Source: Henricia sp. BOLD:AAB3569 (taxonomy: Eukaryota; Echinodermata; Asteroidea; Spinulosida; Echinasteridae). Taken from it: a stretch of DNA of 64,000 nt. The stretch spans positions 1 through 64,000 of the forward strand of contig JBBELK010001504.1 in assembly GCA_037783545.1 (NCBI GenBank), given 5' to 3'. Position 1 is the first letter of the stretch, and each line of letters starts with the position of its first letter. Of the stretch, positions 9,995 to 23,284 are shown in pieces. The notes below the pieces were generated by a model. The model searched no databases. It saw nothing but the letters and a program-made list of their open reading frames with translations, and was not told the DNA's origin. The position numbers were made by a program, and so were the translations under genes.

Positions 9995-12900
9995 AGGACA
10001 AGTGCGCAATATAGAGTCTTTGGAGCATGCAAAATTTGAAGTTCGTCGGAACATTTTTCGACCTCCAAATTTGCCGACGTTTGGACCACACTTTGACCAA
10101 AATCCCGTCCCAAACTGGGCCGTGTCAACGACAGTCTGAAGGACTGAGCATGCGCACGAGTCAGGAGTACACCAAAGAGGTGTGTACAGACAGCCACAGG
10201 TTGCGGGAGCATCCAGGAAGCGCCAACCCCTTTTTTTTCTAAACTCTGAAATTTCTCTGCCATTTCCCGGCGAAAGTCTGTCAATTTTTTAGGACAAGTG
10301 CGCAATATAGAGTCTTTGGATTTGCAAAATTTGAAGTTCGTCGGAACATTTTTCGACCTCCAAATTTGCCGACGTTTGGACCACACTTTGACCAAAATCC
10401 CGTCCCAAACTGGGCCGTGTCAACGACAGTCCGAAGGACTGAGCATGCGCACGAGTCAAGAGTACACCAAAGAGGTGTGTACAGACAGCCACAGGTTGCG
10501 GGAGCATCCAGGAAGCGCCAACCCCTTTTTTTTCTAAACTCTGAAATTTCTCTGCCATTTCCCGGCGAAAGTCTGTCAATTTTTTAGGACAAGTGCGCAA
10601 TATAGAGTCTTTGGAGCATGCACAATTTGAAGTTCGTCGGAACATTTTTCGACCTCCAAATTTGCCGACGTTTGGACCACACTTTGACCAAAATCCCGTC
10701 CCAAACTGGGCCGTGTCAACGACAGTCCGAAGGACTGAGCATGCGCACGAGTCAGGAGTACACCAAAGAGGTGTGTACCGACAGCCACAGGTTGCGGGAG
10801 CAACCAGGAAGCGCCAACCCCTTTTTTTTCTAAACTCTGAAATTTCTCTGCCATTTCCCGGCGAAAGTCTGTCAATTTTTTAGGACAAGTGCGCAATATA
10901 GAGTCTTTGGAGCATTCAAAATTTGAAGTTCGTCGGAACATTTTTCGACCTCCAAATTTGCCGACGTTTGGACCACACTTTGACCAAAATCCCGTCCCAA
11001 ACTGGGCCGTGTCAACGACAGTCCGAAGGACTGAGCATGCGCACGAGTCAGGAGTACAGCAAAGAGGTGTGTACAGACAGCCACAGGTTGCGGGAGCATC
11101 CAGGAAGCGCCAACCCCTTTTTTTTCTAAACTCTGAAATTTCTCTGCCATTTCCTGGCGAAAGTCTGTCAATTTTTTAGGACAAGTGCGCAATATAGAGT
11201 CTTTGGAGCATGCAAAATTTGAAGTTCGTCGGAACATTTTTCGACCTCCAAATTTGCCGACGTTTGGACCACACTTTGACCAAAATCCCGTCCCAAACTG
11301 GGCCGTGTCAACGACAGTCCGAAGGACTGAGCATGCGCACGAGTCAGGAGTACACCAAAGAGGTGTGTACCGACAGCCACAGGTTGCGGGAGCAACCAGG
11401 AAGCGCCAACCCCTTTTTTTTCTAAACTCTGAAATTTCTCTGCCATTTCCCGGCGAAAGTCTGTCAATTTTTTAGGACAAGTGCGCAATATAGAGTCTTT
11501 GGAGCATGCAAAATTTGAAGTTCGTCGGAACATTTTTCGACCTCCAAATTTGCCGACGTTTGGACCACACTTTGACCAAAATCCCGTCCCAAACTGGGCC
11601 GTGTCAACGACAGTCCGAAGGACTTAGCATGCGCACGAGTCAGGAGTACAGCAAAGAGGTGTGTACAGACAGCCACAGGTTGCGGGAGCATCCAGGAAGC
11701 GCCAACCCCTTTTTTTTCTAAACTCTGAAATTTCTCTGCCATTCCTGGCGAAAGTCTGTCAATTTTTTAGGACAAGTGCGCAATATAGAGTCTTTGGAGC
11801 ATGCAAAATTTGAAGTTCGTCGGAACATTTTTCGACCTCCAAATTTGCCGACGTTTTGGACCACACTTTGACCAAAATCCCGTCCCAAACTGGGCCGTGT
11901 CAACGACAGTCCGAAGGACTGAGCATGCGCACGAGTCAGGAGTACACCAAAGAGGTGTGTACCGACAGCCACAGGTTGCGGGAGCAACCAGGAAGCGCCA
12001 ACCCCTTTTTTTTCTAAACTCTGAAATTTCTCTGCCATTTCCCGGCGAAAGTCTGTCAATTTTTTAGGACAAGTGCGCAATATAGAGTCTTTGGAGCATG
12101 CAAAATTTGAAGTTCGTCGGAACATTTTTCGACCTCCAAATTTGCCGACGTTTGGACCACACTTTGACCAAAATCCCGTCCCAAACTGGGCCGTGTCAAC
12201 GACAGTCCGAAGGACTGAGCATGCGCACGAGTCAGGAGTACACCAAAGAGGTGTGTACAGACAGCCACAGGTTGCGGGAGCATCCAGGAAGCGCCAACCC
12301 CTTTTTTTCTAAACTCTGAAATTTCTCTGCCATTTCCCGGCGAAAGTCTGTCAATTTTTTAGGACAAGTGCGCAATATAGAGTCTTTGGAGCATGCACAA
12401 TTTGAAGTTCGTCGGAAAATTTTTCGACCTCCAAATTTGCCGACGTTTGGACCACACTTTGACCAAAATCCCGTCCCAAACTGGGCCGTGTCAACGACAG
12501 TCCGAAGGACTGAGCATGCGCACGAGTCAGGAGTACACCAAAGAGGTGTGTACAGACAGCCACAGGTTGCGGGAGCATCCAGGAAGCGCCAACCCCTTTT
12601 TTTTCTAAACTCTGAAATTTCTCTGCCATTTCCGGCGAAAGTCTGTCAATTTTTTAGGACAAGTGCGCAATATAGAGTCTTTGGAGCATGCAAAATTTGA
12701 GTTCGTCGGAACATTTTTCGACCTCCAAATTTGCCGACGTTTGGACCACACTTTGACCAAAATCCCGTCCCAAACTGGGCCGTGTCAACGACAGTCCGAA
12801 GGACTGAGCATGCGCACGAGTCAGGAGTACACCAAAGAGGTGTGTACCGACAGCCACAGGTTGCGGGAGCAACCAGGAAGCGCCAACCCCTTTTTTTTCT

Positions 12901-15900
12901 AAACTCTGAAATTTCTCTGCCATTTCCCGGCGAAAGTCTGTCAATTTTTTAGGACAAGTGCGCAATATAGAGTCTTTGGAGCATGCAAAATTTGAAGTTC
13001 GTCGGAACATTTTTCGACCTCCAAATTTGCCGACGTATGGACCACACTTTGACCAAAATCCCGTCCCAAACTGGGCCGTGTCAACGACAGTCCGAAGGAC
13101 TGAGCATGCGCACGAGTCAGGAGTACACCAAAGAGGTGTGTACAGACAGCCACAGGTTGCGGGAGCATCCAAGAGGCGCCAACCCCTTTTTTTCTAAACT
13201 CTGAAATTTCTCTGCCATTTCCCGGCGAAAGTCTGTCAATTTTTTAGGACAAGTGCGCAATATAGAGTCTTTGGAGCATGCACAATTTGAAGTTCGTCGG
13301 AAAATTTTTCGACCTCCAAATTTGCCGACCTTTGGACCACACTTTGACCAAAATCCCGTCCCAAACTGGGCCGTGTCAACGACAGTCCGAAGGACTGAGC
13401 ATGCGCACGAGTCAGGAGTACACCAAAGAGGTGTGTACAGACAGCCACAGGTTGCGGGAGCATCCAGGAAGCGCCAACCCCTTTTTTTTCTAAACTCTGA
13501 AATTTCTCTGCCATTTCCCGGCGAAAGTCTGTCAATTTTTTAGGACAAGTGCGCAATATAGAGTCTTTGGAGCATGCACAATTTGAAGTTCGTCGGAACA
13601 TTTTTCGACCTCCAAATTTGCCGACGTTTGGACCACACTTTGACCAAAATCCCGTCCCAAACTGGGCCGTGTCAACGACAGTCCGAAGGACTGAGCATGC
13701 GCACGAGTCAGGAGTACACCAAAGAGGTGTGTACCGACAGCCACAGGTTGCGGGAGCAACCAGGAAGCGCCAACCCCGTTTTTTCTAAACTCTGAAATTT
13801 CTCTGCCATTTCCCGGCGAAAGTCTGTCAATTTTTTAGGACAAGTGCGCAATATAGAGTCTTTGGAGCATGCAAAATTTGAAGTTCGTCGAAACATTTTT
13901 CGACCTCCAAATTTGCCGACGTTTGGACCACACTTTGACCAAAATCCCGTCCCAAACTGGGCCGTGTCAACGACAGTCCGAAGGACTGAGCATGCGCACG
14001 AGTCAGGAGTACAGCAAAGAGGTGTGTACAGACAGCCACAGGTTGCGGGAGCATCCAGGAAGCGCCAACCCCTTTTTTTTCTAAACTCTGAAATTTCTCT
14101 GCCATTTCCTGGCGAAAGTCTGTCAATTTTTTAGGACAAGTGCGCAATATAAAGTCTTTGGGGCATGCAAAATTTGAAGTTCGTCGGAACATTTTTCGAC
14201 CTCCAAATTTGCCGACGTTTGGACCACACTTTGACCAAAATCCCGTCCCAAACTGGGCCGTGTCAACGACAGTCCGAAGGACTGAGCATGCGCACGAGTC
14301 AGGAGTACACCAAAGAGGTGTGTACCGACAGCCACAGGTTGCGGGAGCAACCAGGAAGCGCCAACCCCTTTTTTTTCTAAACTCTGAAATTTCTCTGCCA
14401 TTTCCCGGCGAAAGTCTGTCAATTTTTTAGGACAAGTGCGCAATATAGAGTCTTTGGAGCATGCAAAATTTGAAGTTCGTCGGAACATTTTTCGACCTCC
14501 AAATTTGCCGACGTTTGGACCACACTTTGACCAAAATCCCGTCCCAAACTGGGCCGTGTCAACGACAGTCCGAAGGACTGAGCATGCGCACGAGTCAGGA
14601 GTACACCAAAGAGGTGCGTACAGACAGCCACAGGTTGCGGGAGCATCCAGGAAGCGCCAACCCCTTTTTTTTTCTAAACTCTGAAATTTCTCTGCCATTT
14701 CCCGGCGAAAGTCTGTCAATTTTTTAGGACAAGTGCGCAATATAGAGTCTTTGGAGCATGCAAAATTTGAAGTTCGTCGGAACATTTTTCGACCTCCAAA
14801 TTTGCCGACGTTTGGACCACACTTTGACCAAAATCCCGTCCCAAACTGGGCCGTGTCAACGACAGTCCGAAGGACTGAGCATGCGCACGAGTCAGGAGTA
14901 CACCAAAGAGGTGTGTACAGACAGCCACAGGTTGCGGGAGCATCCAGGAAGCGCCAACCCCTTTTTTTCTAAACTCTGAAATTTCTCTGCCATTTCCCGG
15001 CGAAAGTCTGTCAATTTTTTAGGACAAGTGCGCAATATAGAGTCTTTGGAGCATGCACAATTTGAAGTTCGTCGGAAAATTTTTCGACCTCCAAATTTGC
15101 CGACGTTTGGACCACACTTTGACCAAAATCCCGTCCCAAACTGGGCCGTGTCAACGACAGTCCGAAGGACTGAGCATGCGCACGAGTCAGGAGTACACCA
15201 AAGAGGTGTGTACAGACAGCCACAGGTTGCGGGAGCATCCAGGAAGCGCCAACCCCTTTTTTTTCTAAACTCTGAAATTTCTCTGCCATTTCCCTGCGAA
15301 AGTCTGTCAATTTTTTAGGACAAGTGCGCAATATAGAGTCTTTGGAGCATGCACAATTTGAAGTTCGTCGAAACATTTTTCGACCTCCAAATTTGCCGAC
15401 GTTTGGACCACACTTTGACCAAAATCCCGTCCCAAACTGGGCCGTGTCAACGACAGTCCGAAGGAATGAGCATGCGCACGAGTCAGGAGTACACCAAAGA
15501 GGTGTGTACCGACAGCCACAGGTTGCGGGAGCAACCAGGAAGCGCCAACCCCTTTTTTTCTAAACTCTGAAATTTCTCTGCCATTTCCCGGCGAAAGTCT
15601 GTCAATTTTTTAGGACAAGTGCGCAATATAGAGTCTTTGGAGCATGCAAAATTTGAAGTTCGTCGGAACATTTTTCGACCTCCAAATTTGCCGACGTTTG
15701 GACCACACTTTGACCAAAATCCCGTCCCAAACTGGGCCGTGTCAACGACAGTCCGAAGGACTGAGCATGCGCACGAGTCAGGAGTACACCAAAGAGGTGT
15801 GTACAGACAGCCACAGGTTGCGGGAGCATCCAGGAAGCGCCAACCCCTTTTTTTCTAAACTCTGAAATTTCTCTGCCATTTCCCGGCGAAAGTCTGTCAA

Positions 15901-15913
15901 TTTTTTAGGACAA

Positions 15914-16802
15914 GTGCGCATTATAGAGTCTTTGGAGCATGCAAAATTTGAAGTTCGAAGGAACATTTTTCGACCTCCAAATTTGCCGACGTTTGGACCA
16001 CACTTTGACCAAAATCCCGTCCCAAACTGGGCCGTGTCAACGACAGTCCGAAGGACTGAGCATGCGCACGAGTCAGGAGTACACCAAAGAGGTGTGTACA
16101 GACAGCCACAGGTTTCGGGAGCAACCAGGAAGCGCCAACCCCTTTTTTTCTAAACTCTGAAATTTCTCTGCCATTTCCCGGCGAAAGTCTGTCAATTTTT
16201 TAGGACAAGTGCGCAATATAGAGTCTTTGGAGCATGCAAAATTTGAAGTTCGTCGGAACATTTTTCGACCTCCAAATTTGCCGACGTTTGGACCACACTT
16301 TGACCAAAAATCCCGTCCCAAACTGGGCCGTGTCAACGACAGTCCGAAGGACTGAGCATGCGCACGAGTCAGGAGTACACCAAAGAGGTGTGTACAGACA
16401 GCCACATGTTGCGGGAGCATCCAGGAAGCGCCAACCCCTTTTTTTTCCAAACTCTGAAATTTCTCTGCCATTTCCCGGCGAAAGTCTGTCAATTTTTTAG
16501 GACAAGTGCGCAATATAGAGTCTTTGGAGCATGAACAATTTGAAGTTCGTCGGAACATTTTTCGACCTCCAAATTTGCCGACGTTTGGACCACACTTTGA
16601 CCAAAATCCCGTCCCAAACTGGGCCGTGTCAACGACAGTCCGAAGGACTGAGCATGCGCACGAGTCAGGAGTACACCAAAGAGGTGTGTACCGACAGCCA
16701 CAGGTTGCGGGAGCAACCAGGAAGCGCCAACCCCTTTTTTTTTCTAAACTCTGAAATTTCTCTGCCATTTCCCGGCGAAAGTCTGTCAATTTTTTAGGAC
16801 AA
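15914..16802. repeat. First SGAT-HV-E cassette
   Basis: The monomers at 15,914 (GCATTATAG, GGTTTCGGG), 16,209 (CATGTTGCGGG, CCAAACTCT) and 16,506 (GCATGAACAA) form the leftmost occurrence of the cassette and mark the start of the core. The second monomer has one extra A (CCAAAAATCCC near 16,307); the third carries a T9 tract. Confidence 0.85.
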
Positions 16803-19800
16803 GTGCGCAATATAGAGTCTTTGGAGCATGCAAAATTTGAAGTTCGTCGGAACATTTTTCGACCTCCAAATTTGCCGACGTTTGGACCACACTTTGACCA
16901 AAATCCCGTCCCAAACTGGGCCGTGTCAACGACAGTCCGAAGGACTGAGCATGCGCACGAGTCAGGAGTACACCAAAGAGGTGTGTACAGACAGCCACAG
17001 GTTGCGGGAGCATCCAGGAAGCGCCAACCCCTTTTTTTTCTAAACTCTGAAATTTCTCTGCCATTTCCCGGCGAAAGTCTGTCAATTTTTTAGGACAAGT
17101 GCGCAATATAGAGTCTTTGGAGCATGCACAATTTGAAGTTCGTCGGAACATTTTTCGACCTCCAAATTTGCCGACGTTTGGACCACACTTTGACCAAAAT
17201 CCCGTCCCAAACTGGGCCGTGTCAACGACAGTCCGAAGGACTGAGCATGCGCACGAGTCAGGAGTACACCAAAGAGGTGTGTACAGACAGCCACAGGTTG
17301 CGGGAGCAACCAGGAAGCGCCAACCCCTTTTTTTCTAAACTCTGAAATTTCTCTGCCATTTCCCGGCGAAAGTCTGTCAATTTTTTAGGACAAGTGCGCA
17401 ATATAGAGTCTTTGGAGCATGCAAAATTTGAAGTTCGTCGGAACATTTTTCGACCTCCAAATTTGCCGACGTTTGGACCACACTTTGACCAAAATCCCGT
17501 CCCAAACTGGGCCGTGTCAACGACAGTCCGAAGGACTGAGCATGCGCACGAGTCAGGAGTACACCAAAGAGGTGTGTACAAACAGCCACAGGTTGCGGGA
17601 GCATCCAGGAAGCGCCAACCCCTTTTTTTTCTAAACTCTGAAATTTCTCTGCCATTTCCCGGCGAAAGTCTGTCAATTTTTTAGGACAAGTGCGCAATAT
17701 AGAGTCTTTGGAGCATGCAAAATTTGAAGTTCGTCGGAACATTTTTCGACCTCCAAATTTGCCGACGTTTGGACCACACTTTGACCAAAATCCCGTCCCA
17801 AACTGGGCCGTGTCAACGACAGTCCGAAGGACTGAGCATGCGCACGAGTCAGGAGTACACCAAAGAGGTGTGTACAGACAGCCACAGGTTTCGGGAGCAA
17901 CCAGGAAGCGCCAACCCCTTTTTTTCTAAACTCTGAAATTTCTCTGCCATTTCCCGGCGAAAGTCTGTCAATTTTGTAGGACAAGTGCGCAATATAGAGT
18001 CTTTGGAGCATGCAAAATTTGAAGTTCGTCTGAACATTTTTCGACCTCCAAATTTGCCGACGTTTGGACCACACTTTGACCAAAATCCCGTCCCAAACTG
18101 GGCCGTGTCAACGACAGTCCGAAGGACTGAGCATGCGCACGAGTCAAGAGTACACCAAAGAGGTGTGTACAGACAGCCACAGGTTGCGGGAGCATCCAGG
18201 AAGCGCCAACCCCTTTTTTTTCTAAACTCTGAAATTTCTCTGCCATTTCCCGGCGAAAGTCTGTCAATTTTTTAGGACAAGTGCGCAATATAGAGTCTTT
18301 GGAGCATGCACAATTTGAAGTTCGTCGGAACATTTTTCGACCTCCAAATTTGCCGACGTTTGGACCACACTTTGACCAAAATCCCGTCCCAAACTGGACC
18401 GTGTCAACGACAGTCCGAAGGACTGAGCATGCGCACGAGTCAGGAGTACACCAAAGAGGTGTGTACCGACAGCCACAGGTTGCGGGAGCAACCAGGAAGC
18501 GCCAACCCCTTTTTTTTCTAAACTCTGAAATTTCTCTGCCATTTCCCGTCGAAAGTCTGTCAATTTTTTAGGACAAGTGCGCAATATAGAGTCTTTGGAG
18601 CATGCAAAATTTGAAGTTCGTCGGAACATTTTTCGACCTCCAAATTTGCCGACGTTTGGACCACACTTTGACCAAAATCCCGTCCCAAACTGGGCCGTGT
18701 CAACGACAGTCCGAAGGACTGAGCATGCGCACGAGTCAGGAGTACACCAAAGAGGTGTGTACAGACAGCCACAGGTTGCGGGAGCATCCAGGAAGCGCCA
18801 ACCCCTTTTTTTTCTAAACTCTGAAATTTCTCTGCCATTTCCCGGCGAAAGTCTGTCAATTTTTTAGGACAAGTGCGCATTATAGAGTCTTTGGAGCATG
18901 CAAAATTTGAAGTTCGTCGGAACATTTTTCCACCTCCAAATTTGCCGACGTTTGGACCACACTTTGACCAAAATCCCGTCCCAAACTGGGCCGTGTCAAC
19001 GACAGTCCGAAGGACTGAGCATGCGCACGAGTCAGGAGTACACCAAAGAGGTGTGTACAGACAGCCACAGGTTTCGGGAGCAACCAGGAAGCGCCAACCC
19101 CTTTTTTTCTAAACTCTGAAATTTCTCTGCCATTTCCCGGCGAAAGTCTGTCAATTGTTTAGGACAAGTGCGCAATATAGAGTCTTTGGAGCATGCAAAA
19201 TTTGAAGTTCGTCGGAACATTTTTCGACCTCCAAATTTGCCGACGTTTGGACCACACTTTGACCAAAATCCCGTCCCAAACTGGGCCGTGTCAACGACAG
19301 TCCGAAGGACTGAGCATGCGCACGAGTCAGGAGTACACCAAAGAGGTGTGTACAGACAGCCACATGTTGCGGGAGCATCCAGGAAGCGCCAACCCCTTTT
19401 TTTTCCAAACTCTGAAATTTCTCTGCCATTTCCCGGCGAAAGTCTGTCAATTTTTTAGGACAAGTGCGCAATATAGATTCTTTGGAGCATGAACAATTTG
19501 AAGTTCGTCGGAACATTTTTCGACCTCCAAATTTGCCGACGTTTGGACCACACTTTGACCAAAATCCCGTCCCAAACTGGGCCGTGTCAACGACAGTCCG
19601 AAGGACTGAGCATGCGCACGAGTCAGGAGTACACCAAAGAGGTGTGTACCGACAGCCACAGGTTGCGGGAGCAACCAGGAAGCGCCAACCCCTTTTTTTT
19701 CTAAACTCTGAAATTTCTCTGCCATTTCCCGGCGAAAGTCTGTCAATTTTGTAGGACAAGTGCGCAATATAGAGTCTTTGGAGCATGCAAAATTTGAAGT

Positions 19801-22128
19801 TCGTCGGAACATTTTTCGACCTCCAAATTTGCCGACGTTTGGACCACACTTTGACCAAAATCCCGTCCCAAACTGGGCCGTGTCAACGACAGTCCGAAGG
19901 ACTGAGCATGCGCACGAGTCAAGAGTACACCAAAGAGGTGTGTACAGACAGCCACAGGTTGCGGGAGCATCCAGGAAGCGCCAACCCCTTTTTTTTCTAA
20001 ACTCTGAAATTTCTCTGCCATTTCCCGGCGAAAGTCTGTCAATTTTTTAGGACAAGTGCGCAATATAGAGTCTTTGGAGCATGCACAATTTGAAGTTCGT
20101 CGGAACAGTTTTCGACCTCCAAATTTGCCGACGTTTGGACCACACTTTGACCAAAATCCCGTCCCAAACTGGGCCGTGTCAACGACAGTCCGAAGGACTG
20201 AGCATGCGCACGAGTCAGGAGTACACCAAAGAGGTGTGTACCGACAGCCACAGGTTGCGGGAGCAACCAGGAAGCGCCAACCCCTTTTTTTTCTAAACTC
20301 TGAAATTTCTCTGCCATTTCCCGGCGAAAGTCTGTCAATTTTTTAGGACAAGTGCGCAATATAGAGTCTTTGGAGCATGCAAAATTTGAAGTTCGTCGGA
20401 ACATTTTTCGACCTCCAAATTTGCCGACGTTTGGACCACACTTTGACCAAAATCCCGTCCCAAACTGGGCCGTGTCAACGACAGTCCGAAGGACTGAGCA
20501 TGCGCACAAGTCAGGAGTACAGCAAAGAGGTGTGTACAGACAGCCACAGGTTGCGGGAGCATCCAGGAAGCGCCAACCCCTTTTTTTTCTAAACTCTGAA
20601 ATTTCTCTGCCATTTCCTGGCGAAAGTCTGTCAATTTTTTAGGACAAGTGCGCAATATAGAGTCTTTGGAGCATGCAAAATTTGAAGTTCGTCGGAACAT
20701 TTTTCGACCTCCAAATTTGCCGACGTTTGGACCACACTTTGACCAAAATCCCGTCCCAAACTGGGCCGTGTCAACGACAGTCCGAAGGACTGAGCATGCG
20801 CACGAGTCAGGAGTACACCAAAGAGGTGTGTACCGACAGCCACAGGTTGCGGGAGCAACCAGGAAGCGCCAACCCCTTTTTTTTCTAAACTCTGAAATTT
20901 CTCTGCCATTTCCCGGCGAAAGTCTGTCAATTTTTTAGGACAAGTGCGCAATATAGAGTCTTTGGAGCATGCAAAATTTGAAGTTCGTCGGAACATTTTT
21001 CGACCTCCAAATTTGCCGACGTTTGGACCACACTTTGACCAAAATCCCGTCCCAAACTGGGCCGTGTCAACGACAGTCCGAAGGACTGAGCATGCGCACG
21101 AGTCAGGAGTACACCAAAGAGGTGTGTACAGACAGCCACAGGTTTCGGGAGCATCCAGGAAGCGCCAACCCCTTTTTTTTCTAAACTCTGAAATTTCTCT
21201 GCCATTTCCCGGCGAAAGTCTGTCAATTTTTTAGGACAAGTGCGCAATATAGAGTCTTTGGAGCATGCACAATTTGAAGTTCGTCGGAACATTTTTCGAC
21301 CTCCAAATTTGCCGACGTTTGGACCACACTTTGACCAAAATCCCGTCCCAAACTGGGCCGTGTCAACGACAGTCCGAAGGACTGAGCATGCGCACGAGTC
21401 AGGAGTACACCAAAGAGGTGTGTACCGACAGCCACAGGTTGCGGGAGCAACCAGGAAGCGCCAACCCCTTTTTTTTCTAAACTCTGAAATTTCTCTGCCA
21501 TTTCCCGGCGAAAGTCTGTCAATTTTTTAGGACAAGTGCGCAATATAGAGTCTTTGGAGCATGCAAAATTTGAAGTTCGTCGGAACATTTTTCGACCTCC
21601 AAATTTGCCGACGTTTGGACCACACTTTGACCAAAATCCCGTCCCAATCTGGGCCGTGTCAACGACAGTCCGAAGGACTGAGCATGCGCACGAGTCAGGA
21701 GTACAGCAAAGAGGTGTGTACAGACAGCCACAGGTTGCGGGAGCATCCAGGAAGCGCCAACCCCTTTTTTTTTCTAAACTCTGAAAATTCTCTGCCATTT
21801 CCTGGCGAAAGTCTGTCAATTTTTTAGGACAAGTGCGCAATATAGAGTCTTTGGAGCATGCAAAATTTGAAGTTCGTCGGAACATTTTTCGACCTCCAAA
21901 TTTGCCGACGTTTGGACCACACTTTGACCAAAATCCCGTCCCAAACTGGGCCGTGTCAACGACAGTCCGAAGGACTGAGCATGCGCACGAGTCAGGAGTA
22001 CACCAAAGAGGTGTGTACAGACAGCCACAGGTTGCGGGAGCATCCAGGAAGCGCCAACCCCTTTTTTTTCTAAACTATGAAATTTCTCTGCCATTTCCCG
22101 GCGAAAGTCTGTCAATTTTTTAGGACAA

Positions 22129-23284
22129 GTGCGCAATATAGAGTCTTTGGAACATGCACAATTTGAAGTTCGTCGGAACATTTTTCGACCTCCAAATTTG
22201 CCGACGTTTGGACCACACTTTGACTAAAATCCCGTCCCAAACTGGGCCGTGTCAACGACAGTCCGAAGGACTGAGCATGCGCACGAGTCAGGAGTACACC
22301 AAAGAGGTGTGTACCGACAGCCACAGGTTGCGGGAGCAACCAGGAAGCGCCAACCCCTTTTTTTTCTAAACTCTGAAATTTCTCTGCCATTTCCAGGCGA
22401 AAGTCTGTCAATTTTTTAGGACAAGTGCGCAATATAGAGTCTTTGGAACATTTTTCGACCTCCAAATTTGCCGACGTTTGGACCACACTTTGACCAAAAT
22501 CCCGTCCCAAACTGGGCCGTGTCAACGACAGTCCGAAGGACTGAGCATGCGCACGAGTCAGGAGTACACCAAAGAGGTGTGTACAGACAGCCACAGGTTG
22601 CGGGAGCATCCAGGAAGCGCCAACCCCTTTTTTTTCTAAACTCTGAAATTTCTCTGCCATTTCCCGACGAAAGTCTGTCAATTTTTTAGGACAAGTGCGC
22701 ATTATAGAGTCTTTGGAGCATGCAAAATTTGAAGTTCGTCGGAACATTTTTCGACCTCCAAATTTGCCGACGTTTGGACCACACTTTGACCAAAATCCCG
22801 TCCCAAACTGGGCCGTGTCAACGACAGTCCGAAGGACTGAGCATGCGCACGAGTCAGGAGTACACCAAAGAGGTGTGTACAGACAGCCACAGGTTTCGGG
22901 AGCAACCAGGAAGCGCCAACCCCTTTTTTTCTAAACTCTGAAATTTCTCTGCCATTTCCCGGCGAAAGTCTGTCAATTTTTTAGGACAAGTGCGCAATAT
23001 AGAGTCTTTGGAGCATGCAAAATTTGAAGTTCGTCGGAACATTTTTCGACCTCCAAATTTGCCGACGTTTGGACCACACTTTGACCAAAATCCCGTCCCA
23101 AACTGGGCCGTGTCAACGACAGTCCGAAGGACTGAGCATGCGCACGAGTCAGGAGTACACCAAAGAGGTGTGTACAGACAGCCACATGTTGCGGGAGCAT
23201 CCAGGAAGCGCCAACCCCTTTTTTTCCAAACTCTGAAATTTCTCTGCCATTTCCCGGCGAAAGTCTGTCAATTTTTTAGGACAA
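22129..23284. repeat. Four-monomer block, copy 1
   Basis: 1,156 bp: Q-type, 270-bp deletion monomer, SGAT-type, HV-type. The same order, length and rare markers (TTTCCAGGCG before the deletion monomer, T7 in the HV monomer) recur at 26,539-27,694. A handful of substitutions separate the copies, for example GACTAAAAT near 22,223 here and CGAACTCC near 26,598 there. Confidence 0.9.
22425..22694. repeat. 270-bp monomer with 26-bp internal deletion
   Basis: CTTTGGA joins directly to ACATTTTTCG near 22,447, removing 26 bp that in full monomers lie between two GGA triplets. One GGA is kept, the signature of slippage or microhomology joining. Both inverted-repeat 5' arms and the first GCATGC are lost. 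Confidence 0.9.

Larger units (their letters stand above)
9706..10001. repeat. Representative 296-bp monomer
   Basis: Used as reference for monomer positions 1-296, starting at GTGCGC. Order of landmarks: GTGCGCAATATAG at 1-13; GCATGC at 24-29; interleaved inverted repeats at 31-78; hairpin at 131-145; second GCATGC at 147-152; hairpin at 166-186; hairpin at 198-213; T8 at 230-237; AAATTT at 248-253; T6 at 284-289. By hand count it has 75 C and 68 G (48%) and 16 CpG where about 17 would be expected by chance. The sites GCATGC at 24 and 147 are 123 bp apart. The choice of start is arbitrary because the array is continuous. Identical or nearly identical copies occur throughout the window. Confidence 0.95.
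9114..15913. repeat. Regular array, left variant set
   Basis: About 23 monomers of 295-297 bp. Two main forms alternate irregularly: one with GTACAG and GCATCC, and one with GTACCG and GCAACC (monomer positions 187 and 211). The ACAGCAAAG variant (position 171 C to G) is frequent here and to the left, and almost absent to the right (I see it at about 20,519 and 21,705). The HV-type (CATGTTGCGGG with CCAAACTCT) and E-type (GCATGAACAA) monomers that dominate the core have not yet appeared. Single-base indels are now rare. Confidence 0.85.
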
